Part shown: one piece after another, positions 9,890-23,403 of the stretch
How positions within the stretch are numbered: the stretch's first letter is position 1
How the letters are laid out: each line of letters starts with the position of its first letter
Source of the DNA: Tipula vernalis
Taxonomy: Eukaryota; Arthropoda; Insecta; Diptera; Tipulidae
NCBI GenBank assembly: GCA_958295665.1
Contig: OY282560.1
Span: 312,771,236-312,835,235, forward strand
DNA: 64,000 bases
Direction of reading: 5' to 3'
Notes under the pieces: generated by a model
The model's input: the letters and a program-made list of their open reading frames with translations, nothing else
Told to the model about the DNA's origin: nothing
Databases searched by the model: none
Program-made: the position numbers and the translations under genes

Positions 9890-11720
9890 CATCAATCATC
9901 GGAATCGGAGCACAATTGCCGGAGTTCGCTTTTTGGAGCGCTGACTTTTTGGTCTATAGTTCAGGTGATTTTCAATAAATTTGAATTTTCTCCAAAATGT
10001 GTAGAAATATTCGAACGATCCAAATGTCCGTTGGCACGATAATTACAGGGCTCAACGCCTATTGATAGAGGTATCAATCATCGGAATCGGAGCACAATTG
10101 CCGGAGTTCGCTTTTTGGAGCTCTGACTTTTTGGTCTATAGTTCAGGTGATTTTCAATAAATTTGAATTTTCTCCAAAATGTGTAGAAAAATTTGAACGA
10201 TCCAAATGTCCGTTGGCACGATAATTACAGGGCTCAACGCCTATTGATAAAGGTATCAATCATCGGAATCGGAGCACAATTGCCGGAGTTCGCTCTTTCG
10301 AGCTCTGACTTTTTGGTCTATAGTTCAGGTGATTTTCAATAAATTTGAATTTTCTCCAAAATGTGTAGAAATATTCGAACGATCCAAATGTCCGTTGGCA
10401 CGATAATTACATGGCTCAACGCCTATTGATAGAGGTATCAATCATCGGAATCGGAGCACAATTACCGGAGTTCGCTCTTTGGAGCTCTGACTTTTTGGTC
10501 TATAGTTCAGGTGATTTTCAATAAATTTGAATTTTCTCCAAAATGTGTAGAAATATTCGAACGATCCAAATGTCCGTTGGCACGATAATTACAGGGCTCA
10601 ACGCCTATTGATAGAGGTATCAATCATCGGAATCGGACCACAATTGCCGGAGTTCGCTCTTTCCAGCTCTGACTTTTTGGTCTATAGTTCAGGTGATTTT
10701 CAATAAATTTGAATTTTCTCCAAAATGTGTAGAAATATTCGAACGATCCAAATGTCCGTTGGCACGATAATTACAGGGCTCAACGCCTATTGATAGAGGT
10801 ATCAATCATCGGAATCGGAGCACAATTGCCAGAGTTCGCTTTTTGGAGCTCTGACTTTTTGGTCTATAGTTCAGGTGATTTTGAATAAATTTGAATTTTC
10901 TCCAAAATGTGTAGAAATATTCGAACGATCCAAATGTCCGTTGGCACGATAATTACAGGGCTCAACGCCTATTGATAGAGGTATCAATCATCGGAATCGG
11001 AGCACAATTGCCGGAGTTCGCTTTTTGGAGCGCTGACTTTTTGGTCTATAGTTCAGGTGATTTTCAATAAATTTGAATTTTCTCCAAAATGTGTAGAAAT
11101 ATTCGAACGATCCAATTGTCCGTTGGCACGATAATTACAGGGCTCAACGCCTATTGATAGAGGTATCAATCATCGGAATCGGAGCACAATTGCCTGAGTT
11201 CGCTCTTTGGAGCTCTGACTTTTTGCTCTATAGTTCAGGTGATTTTCAATAAATTTGAATTTTCTCCAAAATGTGTAGAAATATTCGAACGATCCAAATG
11301 TCCGTTAGCACGATAATTACAGGGCTCAACGCCTATTGATAGAGGTATCAATCAACGGAATCGGAGCACAATTGCCGGAGTTCGCTCTTTCGAGCTCTGA
11401 CTTTTTGGCCTATAGTTCAGGTGATTTTCAATAAATTTGAATTTTCTCCAAAATGTGTAGAAATATTCGAACGATCCAAATGTCCGTTGGCACGATAATT
11501 ACATGGCTCAACGCCTATTGATAGAGGTATCAATCATCGGAATCGGAGCACAATTACCGGAGTTCGCTCTTTGGAGCTCTGACTTTTTGGTCTATAGTTC
11601 AGGTGATTTTCAATAAATTTGAATTTTCTCCAAAATGTGTAGAAATATTCGAACGATCCAAATGTCCGTTGGCACGATAATTACAGGGCTCAACGCCTAT
11701 TGATAGAGGTATCAATCAAC
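9890..11720 (+). repeat. Six-monomer (1092-bp) higher-order repeat
   Basis: Rare variants recur at exactly 1092 bp. They include GAGCGCTGAC at 9936 and 11028, CGCTCTTTCG near 10291 and 11383, ACATGGCTC near 10410 and 11502, and ATTACCGG near 10461 and 11553. A second set at 1638 bp (9 monomers) links GATCCAATTG at 9471 with 11109 and GCCTGAG at 9554 with 11192. The two periods overlap, so successive unequal exchanges of different register are likely. Confidence 0.85.
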
Positions 11721-14259
11721 GGCATCGGAACACAATTGCCGGAGTTCGCTCTTTGGAGCTCTGACTTTTTGGTCTATAGTTCAGGTGATTTTCAATAAAT
11801 TTGAATTTCTCTAAAATGTGTAGAAATATTCGAACGATCCAAATGTCCGTTGGCACGATAATTACAGGGCTCAACGCCTATTGATAGAGGTATCAATCAT
11901 CGGAATCGGAGCACAATTGCCGGAGTTCGCTTTTTGGACCTCTGACTTTTTGGTCTATAGTTCAGGTGATTTTCAATAAATTTGAATTTTCTCCAAAATG
12001 TGTAGAAATCTTCGAACGATCCAAATGTCCGTTGGCACGATAATTACAGGGCTCAACGCCTATTGATAGAGGTATCAATCAACGGCATCGGAGCACAATT
12101 GCCGGAGTTCGCTCTTTGGAGCTCTGACTTTTTGGTCTATAGTTCAGGTGATTTTCAATAAATTTGAATTTTCTCCGAAATGTGTAGAAATATTCGAACG
12201 ATCCAAATGTCCTGTTGCACGATAATTACAGGGCTCAACGCCTATTGATAGAGGTATCAATCATCGGAATCGGAGCACAATTGCCGGAGTTCGCTTTTTG
12301 GAGCTATGACTTTTTGGTCTATAGTTCAGGTGATTTTCAATAATTTTGAATTTTCTCCAAAATGTGTAGAAATATTCGAACGATCCAAATGTCCGTTGGC
12401 ATGATAATTACAGGGCTCAACGCCTATTGATAGAGGTATCAATCAACGGAATCGGAGCACAATTGCCGGAGTTCGCTTTTTGGAGCTCTGACTTTTTGGT
12501 CTATAGTTCAGGTGATTTTTAATAAATTTGAATTTTCTCCAAAATGTGTAGAAATATTCGAACGATCCAAATGTACGTTGGCGCGATAATTACAGGGCTC
12601 AACGCCTATTGATAGAGGTATCAATCAACGGCATCGGATCACAATTGCCGGAGTTCGCTCTTTGGAGCTCTGACTTTTTGGTCTATAGTTCAGGTGATTT
12701 TCAATAAATTTGAATTTTCTCCAAAATGTGTAGAAATATTCGAACGATCCAAATGTCCGTTGGCACGATAATTACAGGGCTCAACGCCTATTGATAGAGG
12801 TATCAATCATCGGAATCGGAGCACAATTGCCGGAGTTAGCTCTTTGGAGCTCTGACTTTTTGGTCTATAGTTCAGGTGATTTTCAATAAATTTGAATTTT
12901 CTCCAAAATGTGTAGAAATATTCGAACGATCCAAATGTCCGTTGGCACGATAATTACAGGGCTCAACGCCTATTGATAGAGGTATCAATCATCGGAATCG
13001 GAGCACAATTGCCGGAGTTCGCTTTTTGGAGCTCTGACTTTTTGGTCTATAGTTCAGGTGATTTTCAATAAATTTGAATTTTCTCCAAAATGTGTAGAAA
13101 TATTCGAACGATCCAAATGTCCGTTGGCACGATAATTACAGGGCTCAACGCCTATTGATAGAGGTATCAATCAACGGAATCGGAGCACAATTGCCGGAGT
13201 TCGCTCTTTGGAGCTCTGACTTTTTGGTCTATAGTTCAGGTGATTTTTAATAAATTTGAATTTTCTCCAAAATGTGTAGAAATATTCGAACGATCCAAAT
13301 GTCCGTTGGCACGATAATTACAGGGCTCAACGCCTATTGATAGAGGTATTAATCATCGGCATCGGAGCACAATTGCCGGAGTTCGCTTTTTGGAGCTCTG
13401 ACTTTTTGGTCTATAGTTCAGGTGATTTTCAATAAATTTGAATTTTCTCCAAAATGTGTAGAAATATTCGAACGATCCAAATGTCCGTTGGCACGATAAT
13501 TACAGGGCTCAACGCCTATTGATAGAGGTATCAATTATCGGAATCGGAGCACAATTGCCGGAGTTCGCTTTTTGGGGCTCTAACTTTTTGGTCTATAGTT
13601 CAGGTGATTTTCAATAAATTTGAATTTTCTCCAAAATGTGTAGAAATATTCGAACGATCCAAATGTCCGTTGGCACGATAATTACAGGGCTCAACGCCTA
13701 TTGATAGAGGTATCAATCAACGGCATCGGAGCACAATTGCCGGAGTTCGCTTTTTGGAGCTCTGACTTTTTGGTCTATAGTTCAGGTGATTTTCAATAAA
13801 TTCGAATTTTCTCCAAAATGTGTAGAAATATTCGAACGATCCAAATGTCCGTTGGCACGATAATTACAGGGCTCAACGCCTATTGATAGAGGTATCAATC
13901 ATCGGAATCGGAGCACAATTGCCGGAGTTCGCTTTTTGGAGCTCTGACTTTTTGGTCTATAGTTCAGGTGATTTTCAATAAATTTGAATTTTCTCCAAAA
14001 TGTGTAGAAATATAAGAACGATCTAAATGTCCGTTGGCACGATAACTACAGGGCTCAACGCCTATTGATAGAGGTATCAATCAACGGAATCGGAGCACAA
14101 TTGCCGGAGTTCGCTCTTTGGAGCTCTGACTTTTGGGTCTATAGTTCAGGTGATTTTCAATAAATTTGAATTTTCTCCAAAATGTGTAGAAATATTCGAA
14201 CGATCCAAATGTCCGTTGGCACGATAATTACAGGGCTCAACGCCTATTAATAGAGGTAT

Positions 14260-14405
14260 CAATCATCGGAATCGGAGCACAATTGCCGGAGTTCGCTTTT
14301 TGGAGCTCTGACTTTTTGGTCTCCAAAATGTGTAGAAATATTCGAACGATCCAAATGTCCGTTGGCACGATAATTACAGGGCTCAACGCCTATTGATAGA
14401 GGTAT
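14260..14405 (+). repeat. Truncated satellite monomer, 146 bp
   Basis: A 36-bp deletion joins TTGGTCT to CCAAAATGTG, with TCT microhomology. No second copy with this junction was seen in the window. Confidence 0.93.
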
Positions 14406-15349
14406 CAATCATCGGAATCGGAGCACAATTGCCGGAGTTCGCTTTTTGGAGCTCTGACTTTTTGGTCTATAGTTCAGGTGATTTTCAATAAATTTGAATT
14501 TTCTCCAAAATGTGTAGAAATATTCGAACGATCCAAATGTCCGTTGGCACGATAACTACAGGGCTCAACGCCTATTGATAGAGGTATCAATCATCGGAAT
14601 AGAAGCACAATTGCCGGAGTTCGCTCTTTGGAGCTCTGACTTTTTGGTCTATAGTTCAGGTGATTTTGAATAAATTTGAATTTTCTCCAAAATGTGTAGA
14701 AATATTCGAACGATCCAAATGTCCGTTGGCACAATAATTACAGGGCTCAACGCCTATTGATAGAGGTATCAACCATCGGAATCGGAGCACAATTGCCGGA
14801 GTTCGCTTTTTGGAGCTCTGACTTTTTGGTCTATAGTTCAGGTGATTTTCAATAAATTTGAATTTTATCCAAAATGTGTTGAAATATTTGAACGATCCAA
14901 ATGTCCGTTGGCACGATAATTACAGGGCTCAACGCCTATTGATAGAGGTATCAATCAACGGAATCGGAGCACAATTGCCGGAGTTCGCTCTTTGGAGCTC
15001 TGACTTTTTGGTCTATAGTTCAGGTGATTTTCAATAAATTTGAATTTTCTCCAAAATGTGTAGAAATATTCGAACGATCCAAATGTCCGTTGGCACAATA
15101 ATTACAGGGCTCAACGCCTATTGATAGAGGTATCAACCATCGGAATCGGAGCACAATTGCCGGAGTTCGCTTTTTGGAGCTCTGACTTTTTGGTCTATAG
15201 TTCAGGTGATTTTCAATAAATTTGAATTTTCCCCAAAATGTGTAGAAATATTCGAACGATCCAAATGTCCGTTGGCACGATAATTACAGGGCTCAACGCC
15301 TATTGATAGAGGTATCAATCAACGGAATCGGAGCACAATTGCCGGAGTT

Positions 15350-18000
15350 CGCTCTTTGGAGCTCTGACTTTTTGGTCTATAGTTCAGGTGATTTTCAATA
15401 AATTTGAATTTTCTCCAAAATGTGTAGAAATATTCGAACGATCCAAATGTCCGTTGGCACGATAATTACAGGGCACAACGCCTATTGATAGAGGTATCAA
15501 TCATCGGAATCGGAGCACAATTGCCGAAGTTTGATCTTTGGAGCTCTGACTTTTTGGTCTATAGTTCAGGTGATTTTCAATTAATTTGAATTTTCTCCAA
15601 AATGTGTAGAAATATTCGAACGACCCAAATGTCCGTTGGCACGATAATTACAGGGCTCAACGCCTATTGATAGAGGTATCAATCATCGGAATCGGAGCAC
15701 AATTGCCGGAGTTCGCTTTTTGGAGCTCTGACTTTTTGGTCTATAGTTCAGGTGATTTTCAATAAATTTGAATTTTCTCCAAAATGTGTAGAAATATTAT
15801 AACGATCTAAATGTCCGTTGGCACGATAATTACAGGGCTCAACGCCTATTGATAGAGGTATCAATCATCGGCATTGGAGCACAATTGCCGGAGTTCGCTC
15901 TTTGGAGCTCTGACTTTTTGGTCTATAGTTCAGGTGATTTTCAATAAATTTGAATTTTCTCCAAAATGTGTAGAAATATTCGAACGATCCAAATGTCCGT
16001 TGGCACGATAATTACAGGGCTCAACGCCTATTGATAGAGGTATCAATCAACGGAATCGGAGCACAATTGCCGGAGTTCGCTTTTTGGAGCTCTGACTTTT
16101 TGGTCTATAGTTCAGGTGATTTTCAATAAATTTGAATTTTCTCCAAAATGTGTAGAAATATTCGAACGATCCAAATGTCCGTTGGCACGATAATTACAGG
16201 GCTCAACGCCTATTGATAGAGGTATCAATCATCGGAATCGGAGCACAATTGTCGGAGTTCGCTTTTTGGAGCTCTGACTTTTTGGTCTATAGTTCAGGTG
16301 ATTTTCAATAAATTTGAATTTTCTCCAAAATGTGTAGAAATATTCGGACGATCCAAATGTCCGTTGGCACGATAATTACAGGGCTCAACGCCTATTGATA
16401 GAGGTATCAATCATCGGAATCGGAGCACAATTGCCGGAGTTCGCTTTTTGGAGCTCTGACTTTTTGGTCTATAGTTCAGGTGATTTTCAATAAATTTGAA
16501 TTTTCTCCAAAATGTGTAGAAATATTCGAACGATCAAAATGTCCGTTGGCACGATAATTACAGGGCTCAACGCCTATTGATAGAGGTATCAATCAACGGA
16601 ATCGGAGCACAATTGCCGGAGTTCGCTCTTTGGAGCTCTGACTTTTTGGTCTATAGTTCAGGTGATTTTCAATAAATTTGAATTTTCTCCAAAATGTGTA
16701 GAAATATTCGAACGATCCAAATGTCCGTTGGCACGATAATTACAGGGCTCAACGCCTATTGATAGAGGTATCAATCAACGGAATCGGAGCACAATTGCCG
16801 GAGTTCGCTCTTTGGAGCTCTGACTTTTTGGTCTATAGTTCAGGTGATTTTCAATAAATTTGAATTTTCTCCAAAATGTGTAGAAATATTCGAACGATCC
16901 AAATGTCCGTTGGCACGATAATTACAGGGCACAACGCCTATTGATAGAGGTATCAATCATCGGAATCGGAGCACAATTGCCGAAGTTTGCTCTTTGGAGC
17001 TCTGACTTTTTGGTCTATAGTTCAGGTGATTTTCAATTAATTTGAATTTTCTCCAAAATGTGTAGAAATATTCGAACGACCCAAATGTCGGTTGGCACGA
17101 TAATTACAGGGCTCAACGCCTATTGATAGAGGTATCAATCATCGGAATCGGAGCACAATTGCCGGAGTTCGCTTTTTGGAGCTCTGACTTTTTGGTCTAT
17201 AGTTCAGGTGATTTTCAATAAATTTGAATTTTCTCCAAAATGTGTAGAAATAAACGAACGATCCAAATGTCCGTTGGCACGATAATTACAGGGCTCAACG
17301 CCTATTGATAGAGGTATCAATCAACGGAATCGGAGCACAATTGCCGGAGTTCGCTTTTTGGAGCTCTGACTTTTTGGTCGATAGTTCAGGTGATTTTCAA
17401 TAAATTTGAATTTTCTCCAAAATGTGTAGAAATATTCGAACGATCCAAATGTCCGTTGGCACGATAATTACAGGGCTCAACGCCTATTGATAGAGGTATC
17501 AATAATCGGAATCGGAGCACAATTGTCGGAGTTCGCTTTTTGGAGCTCTGACTTTTTGGTCTATAGTTCAGGTGATTTTCAATAAATTTGAATTTTCTCC
17601 AAAATGTGTAGAAATATTCGGACGATCCAAATGTCCGTTGGCACGATAATTACAGGGCTCAACGCCTATTGATAGAGGTATCAATCATCGGAATCGGAGC
17701 ACAATTGCCGGAGTTCGCTTTTTGGAGCTCTGACTTTTTGGTCTATAGTTCAGGTGATTTTCAATAAATTTGAATTTTCTCCAAAATGTGTAGAAATATT
17801 CGAACGATCAAAATGTCCGTTGGCACGATAATTACAGGGCTCAACGCCTATTGATAGAGGTATCAATCAACGGAATCGGAGCACAATTGCCGGAGTTCGC
17901 TCTTTGGAGCTCTGACTTTTTGGTCTATAGTTCAGGTGATTTTCAATAAATTTGAATTTTCTCCAAAATGTGTAGAAATATTCGAACGATCCAATTGTCC
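15350..18000 (+). repeat. Overlapping 8-mer (1456-bp) and 7-mer (1274-bp) higher-order repeats
   Basis: GGGCACAACG occurs at 15471 and 16927, and GAAGTTTG at 15526 and 16982, both 1456 bp apart. Further on, ATTGTCGG-type monomers (G at 16251 and 17525), TTCGGACG (16344 and 17618) and GATCAAAATG (16532 and 17806) are 1274 bp apart. The change from 8 to 7 monomers within one duplicated block indicates loss or gain of a single monomer after duplication. Confidence 0.87.
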
Positions 18001-18772
18001 GTTGGCACGATAATTACAGGGCTCAACGCCTATTGATAGAGGTATCAATCATCGGAATCGGAGTACAATTGCCGGAGTTCGCTTTTTGGAGCTCTGACTT
18101 TTTGGTCTATAGTTCAGGTGATTTTCAATAAATTTGAATTTTATCCAAAATGTGTAGAAATATTCGAACGATCCAAATGTCCGTTGGCACGATAATTACA
18201 AGGCTCAACGCCTATTGATAGAGGTATCAATCATCGGCATCGGAGCACAATTGCCGGAGTTCGCTTTTTGGAGCTCTGACTTTTTGGTCTATAGTTCAGG
18301 TGATTTTCAATAAATTTGGATTTTCTCCAAAATGTGTAGAAATATTCGAACGATCCAAATGTCCGTTGGCACGATAATTACAGGGCTCAACGCCTATTGA
18401 TAGAGGTATCAATCATCGGAATCGGAGCACAATTGTCGGAGTTCGCTTTTTGGAGCTCTGACTTTTTGGTCTATAGTTCAGGTGATTTTCAATAAATTTG
18501 AATTTTCTCCAAAATGTGTAGAAATATTCGAACGATCCAAATGTACGTTGGCACGATAATTACAGGGCTCAACGCCTATTGATAGAGGTATCAATCAACG
18601 GAATCGGAGCACAATTGCCGGAGTTCGCTCTTTGGAGCTCTGACTTTTTGGCCTATAGTTCAGGTGATTTTCAATAATTTGAATTTTCTCTAAAATGTGT
18701 AGAAATATTCGAACGATCCAAATGTCCGTTGGCACGATAATTACAGGGCTCAACGCCTATTGATAGAGGTAT

Positions 18773-18926
18773 CAATCATCGGAATAGGAGCACAATTGCC
18801 GGAGTTCGCTTTTTGGAACTCTGACTTTTTGGTCTATAGTTCAGGTGATTTTCAATAAATTTGAATTTTCTCCAAATGTCCGTTGGCACGATAATTACAG
18901 GGCTCAACGCCTATTGATAGAGGTAT
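18773..18926 (+). repeat. Truncated satellite monomer, 154 bp
   Basis: A 28-bp deletion joins TTTTCTCC directly to AAATGTCCG. It removes the segment containing TTCGAACGATC. The repeated CCAAA/CCAAAA at the two breakpoints suggests microhomology. Confidence 0.93.
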
Positions 18927-19471
18927 CAATCAACGGAATCGGAGCACAATTGCCGGAGTTTGCTCTTTGGAGCTCTGACTTTTTGGTCTATAGTTCAGGT
19001 GATTTTCAATAAATTTTAATTTTCTCCAAAATGTGTAGAAATATTCGAACGATCCAAATATCCGTTGGCACGATAATTACAGGGCTCAACGCCTATTGAT
19101 AGAGGTATCAATCATCGGAATCGGAGCACAATTGCCGGAGTTCGCTCTTTGGAGCTCTGACTTTTTGGTCTATAGTTCAGGTGATTTTCAATAAATTTGA
19201 ATTTTCTCCAAAATGTGTAGAAATATTCGAACGATCCAAATGTACGTTGGCACGATAATTACAGGGCTCAACGCCTATTGATAGAGGTATCAATCATCGG
19301 AATCGGAGCACAATTGCCGGAGTTCGCTCTTTGGAGCTCTGACTTTTTGGCCTATAGTTCAGGTGATTTTCAATAATTTGAATTTTCTCTAAAATGTGTA
19401 GAAATATTCGAACGATCCAAATGTCCGTTGGCACGATAATTACAGGGCTCAACGCCTATTGATAGAGGTAT

Positions 19472-19625
19472 CAATCATCGGAATCGGAGCACAATTGCCG
19501 GAGTTCGCTTTTTGGAGCTCTGACTTTTTGGTCTATAGTTCAGGTGATTTTCAATAAATTTGAATTTTCTCCAAATGTCCGTTGGCACGATAATTACAGG
19601 GCTCAACGCCTATTGATAGAGGTAT
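19472..19625 (+). repeat. Truncated satellite monomer, 154 bp (second copy)
   Basis: It has the same 28-bp deletion as 18773-18926, 699 bp downstream. Confidence 0.93.
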
Positions 19626-21263
19626 CAATCAACGGAATCGGAGCACAATTGCCGGAGTTTGCTCTTTGGAGCTCTGACTTTTTGGTCTATAGTTCAGGTG
19701 ATTTTCAATAAATTTTAATTTTCTCCAAAATGTGTAGAAATATTCGAACGATCCAAATATCCGTTGGCACGATAATTACAGGGCTCAACGCCTATTGATA
19801 GAGGTATCAATCATCCGAATCGGAGCACAATTGCCGGAGTTCGCTCTTTGGAGCTCTGACTTTTTGGTCTATAGTTCAGGTGATTTTCAATAAATTTGAA
19901 TTTTCTCCTAAATGTGTAGAAATATTCGAACGATCCAAATGTCCGTTGGCACGATAATTACAGGGCTCAACGCCTATTGATAGAGGTATCAATCATCGGA
20001 ATCGGAGCACAATTGCCAGAGTTTGCTTTTTGGAGCTCTGACTTTTTGGTCTATAGTTCAGGTGATTTTGAATAAATTTGAATTTTCTCCAAAATGTGTA
20101 GAAATATTCGAACGATCCAAATGTCCGTTGGCACGATAATTACAGGGCTCAACGCCTATTGATAGAGGTATCAATCATCGGAATCGGAGCACAATTGCCT
20201 GAGTTCGCTCTTTGGAGCTCTGACTTTTTGGTCTATAGTTCAGGTGATTTTCAATAAATTTGAATTTTCTCCAAAATGTGTAGAAATATTCGAACGATCC
20301 AAATGTCCGTTAGCACGATAATTACAGGGCTCAACGCCTATTGATAGAGGTATCAATCAACGGAATCGGAGCACAATTGCCGGAGTTCGCTCTTTGGAGC
20401 TCTGACTTTTTGGTCTATAGTTCAGGTGATTTTCAATAAATTTGAATTTTCTCCAAAATGTGTAGAAATATTCGAACGATCCAAATGTCCGTTGGCACGA
20501 TAATTACAGGGCTCAACGCCTATTGATAGAGGTATCAATCATCGGAATCGGAGCACAATTGCCGGAGTTCGCTTTTTGGAGCTCTGACTTTTTGGTCTAT
20601 AGTTCAGGTGATTTTCAATAAATTTGAATTTTCTCCAAAATGTGTAGAAATATTCGAACGATCCAAATGTCCGTTGGCACGATAATTACAGGGCTCAACG
20701 CCTATTGATAGAGGTATCAATCATCGGAATCGGAGCACAATTGCCGGAGTTCGCTTTTTGGAGCTCTGACTTTTTGGTCTATAGTTCAGGTGATTTTCAA
20801 TAAATTTGAATTTTCTCCAAAATGTGTAGAAATATTCGAACGATCCAAATGTCCGTTGGCACGATAATTACAGGGCTCAACGCCTATTGATAGAGGTATC
20901 AACCATCGGAATCGGAGCACAATTGCCGGAGTTCGCTTTTTGGAGCTCTGACTTTTTGGTCTATAGTTCAGGTGATTTTCAATAAATTTGAATTTTCCCC
21001 AAAATGTGTAGAAATATTCGAACGATCCAAATGTCCGTTGGCACGATAATTACAGGGCTCAACGCCTATTGATAGAGGTATCAATCAACGGAATCGGAGC
21101 ACAATTGCCGGAGTTCGCTCTTTGGAGCTCTGACTTTTTGGTCTATAGTTCAGGTGATTTTGAATAAATTTGAATTTTCTCCAAAATGTGTAGAAATATT
21201 CGAACGATCCAAATGTCCGTTGGCACGATAATTACAGGGCACAACGCCTATTGATAGAGGTAT

Positions 21264-21347
21264 CAATCATCGGAATCGGAGCACAATTGCCGAAGTTTGT
21301 CCGTTGGCACGATAATTACAGGGCTCAACGCCTATTGATAGAGGTCT
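21264..21347 (+). repeat. Truncated satellite monomer, 84 bp
   Basis: A 98-bp deletion joins GAAGTTTG to TCCGTTGG, with TG at both breakpoints. The shift opens a 60-codon frame (21251-21433) that is an artefact of the deletion and not a gene. Confidence 0.93.
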
Positions 21348-22804
21348 CAATCATCGGAATCGGAGCACAATTGCCGGAGTTCGCTTTTTGGAGCTCTGAC
21401 TTTTTGGTCTATAGCTCAGGTGATTTTCAATAAATTTGAATTTTCTCCAAAATGTGTAGAAATATTCGAACGATCCAAATGTCCGTTGGCACGATAATTA
21501 CAGGGCTCAACGCCTATTGATAGAGGTATCAATCATCGGCATCGGAGCACAATTGCCGGAGTTCGCTTTTTTGGAGCTCTGACTTTTTGGTCTATAGTTC
21601 AGGTGATTTTCAATAAATTTGAATTTTCTACAAAATGTGTAGAAATATTCGAACGATCCAAATGTCCGTTGGCACGATAATTACAGGGCTCAACGCCTAT
21701 TGATAGAGGTATCAATCATCGGAATCGGAGCACAATTGCCGGAGTTCGCTCTTTGGAGCTCTGACTTTTTGGTCTATAGTTCAGGTGATTTTCAATAAAT
21801 TTGAATTTTCTCCAAAATGCGTAGAAATATTCGAACGATCCAAATGTCCGTTGGCACGATAATTACAGGGCTCAACGCCTATTGATAGAGGTATCAATCA
21901 TCGGAATCGGAGCACAATTGCCGGAGTTCGCTTTTTGGAGCTCTGACTTTTTGGTCTATAGCTCAGGTGATTTTCAATAAATTTGAATTTTCTCCAAAAT
22001 GTGTAGAAATATTCGAACGATCCAAATGTCCGTTGGCACGATAATTACAGGGCTCAACGCCTATTGATAGAGGTATCAATCAACGTTATCGGAGCACAAT
22101 TGCCGGAGTTCGCTTTTTGGAGCTCTGACTTTTTGGTCTATAGTTCAGGTGATTTTCAATAAATTTGAATTTTCTCCAAAATGTGTAGAAATATTCGAAC
22201 GATCCAAATGTCCGTTGGTACGATAATTACAGGGCTCAACGCCTATTGATAGAGGTATCAATCATCGGAATCGGAGCACAATTGCCGGAGTTCGCTTTTT
22301 GGAGCTCTGACTTTTTGGTCTATAGTTCAGGTGATTTTCAATAAATTTGAATTTTCTCTAAAATGTGTAGAAATATTCGAACGATCCAAATGTCCGTTGG
22401 CACGATAATTACAGGGCTCAACGCCTATTGATAGAGGTATCAATCATCGGAATCGGAGCACAATTACCGGAGTTCGCTTTTTGGAGCTCTGACTTTTTGG
22501 TCTATAGTTCAGGTGATTTTCAATAAATTTGAATTTTCTCCAAAATGTGTAGAAATATTCGAACGATCCAAATGTCCGTTGGCACGATAATTACAGGGCT
22601 CAACGCCTATTGATAGAGGTATCAATCATCGGAATCGGAGCACAATTGCCGGAGTTCGCTCTTTGGAGCTCTGACTTTTTGGTCTATAGTTCAGGTGATT
22701 TTCAATCAATTTGAATTTTCTCCAAAATGTGTAGAAATATTCTAACGATCCAAATGTCCGTTGGCCCAATAATTACAGGGCTCAACGCCTATTGATAGAG
22801 GTAT

Positions 22805-22877
22805 CAATCATATTCGAACGATCCAAATGTCCGTTGGCACGATAATTACAGGGCTCAACGCCTATTGATAGAGGTAT
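22805..22877 (+). repeat. Truncated satellite monomer, 73 bp
   Basis: A 109-bp deletion joins CAATCAT to ATTCGAACG. The same junction recurs at 28440, 37799 and 58541, always followed about 437 bp later by a 162-bp monomer, so the pair is a diagnostic module. Confidence 0.94.
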
Positions 22878-23241
22878 CAATCATCGGAATCGGAGCACAA
22901 TTGCCGGAGTTCGCTCTTTGGAGCTCTGACTTTTTGGTCTATAGTTCGGGTGATTTTCAATAAATATGAATTTTCTCCAAAATGTGTAGAAATATTCGAA
23001 CGATCCAAATGTCCGTTGGCACGATAATTACAGGGCTCAACGCCTATTGATAGAGGTATCAATCATCGGAATCGGAGCACAATTGCCGGAGTTCGCTTTT
23101 TGGAGCTCTGACTTTTTGGTCTATAGTTCAGGTGATTTTCAATAAATTTGAATTTTCTCCAAAATGTGTAGAAATATTCGAACGATCCAAATGTCCGTTG
23201 GCACGATAATTACAGGGCTCAACACCTATTGATAGAGGTAT

Positions 23242-23403
23242 CAATCATCGGAATCGGAGCACAATTGCCGGAGTTCGCTCTTTGGAGCTCTGACTTTTTG
23301 GTCTATAGTTCAGGTGATTTTCAATAAATTTGAATTTTCTCCAAAATGTGTAGAAATATTCGAACGATCCAAATGTCCGTTGGCACGATAATTACAGGAC
23401 TAT
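23242..23403 (+). repeat. Truncated satellite monomer, 162 bp
   Basis: A 20-bp deletion creates CAGGACTATCAATC. It is the partner of the 73-bp monomer at 22805. The pair lies 5635 bp before its copy at 28440-29038. Confidence 0.93.

Larger units (their letters stand above)
18500..19900 (+). repeat. 699-bp tandem duplication (4-monomer higher-order repeat)
   Basis: Two copies carry the same rare markers 699 bp apart. These are TGTACGTTGG at 18542 and 19241, a 1-bp deletion giving CAATAATTTG at 18672 and 19371, and a 28-bp deletion at 18871 and 19570. They also share GAGTTTGCTC, AAATTTTAATT and AAATATCCG. 699 equals 4 x 182 minus 29. Variants such as TCCTAAATG at 19906 also match 9081, so this block is related to 8.5-9.9 kb. 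Confidence 0.92.
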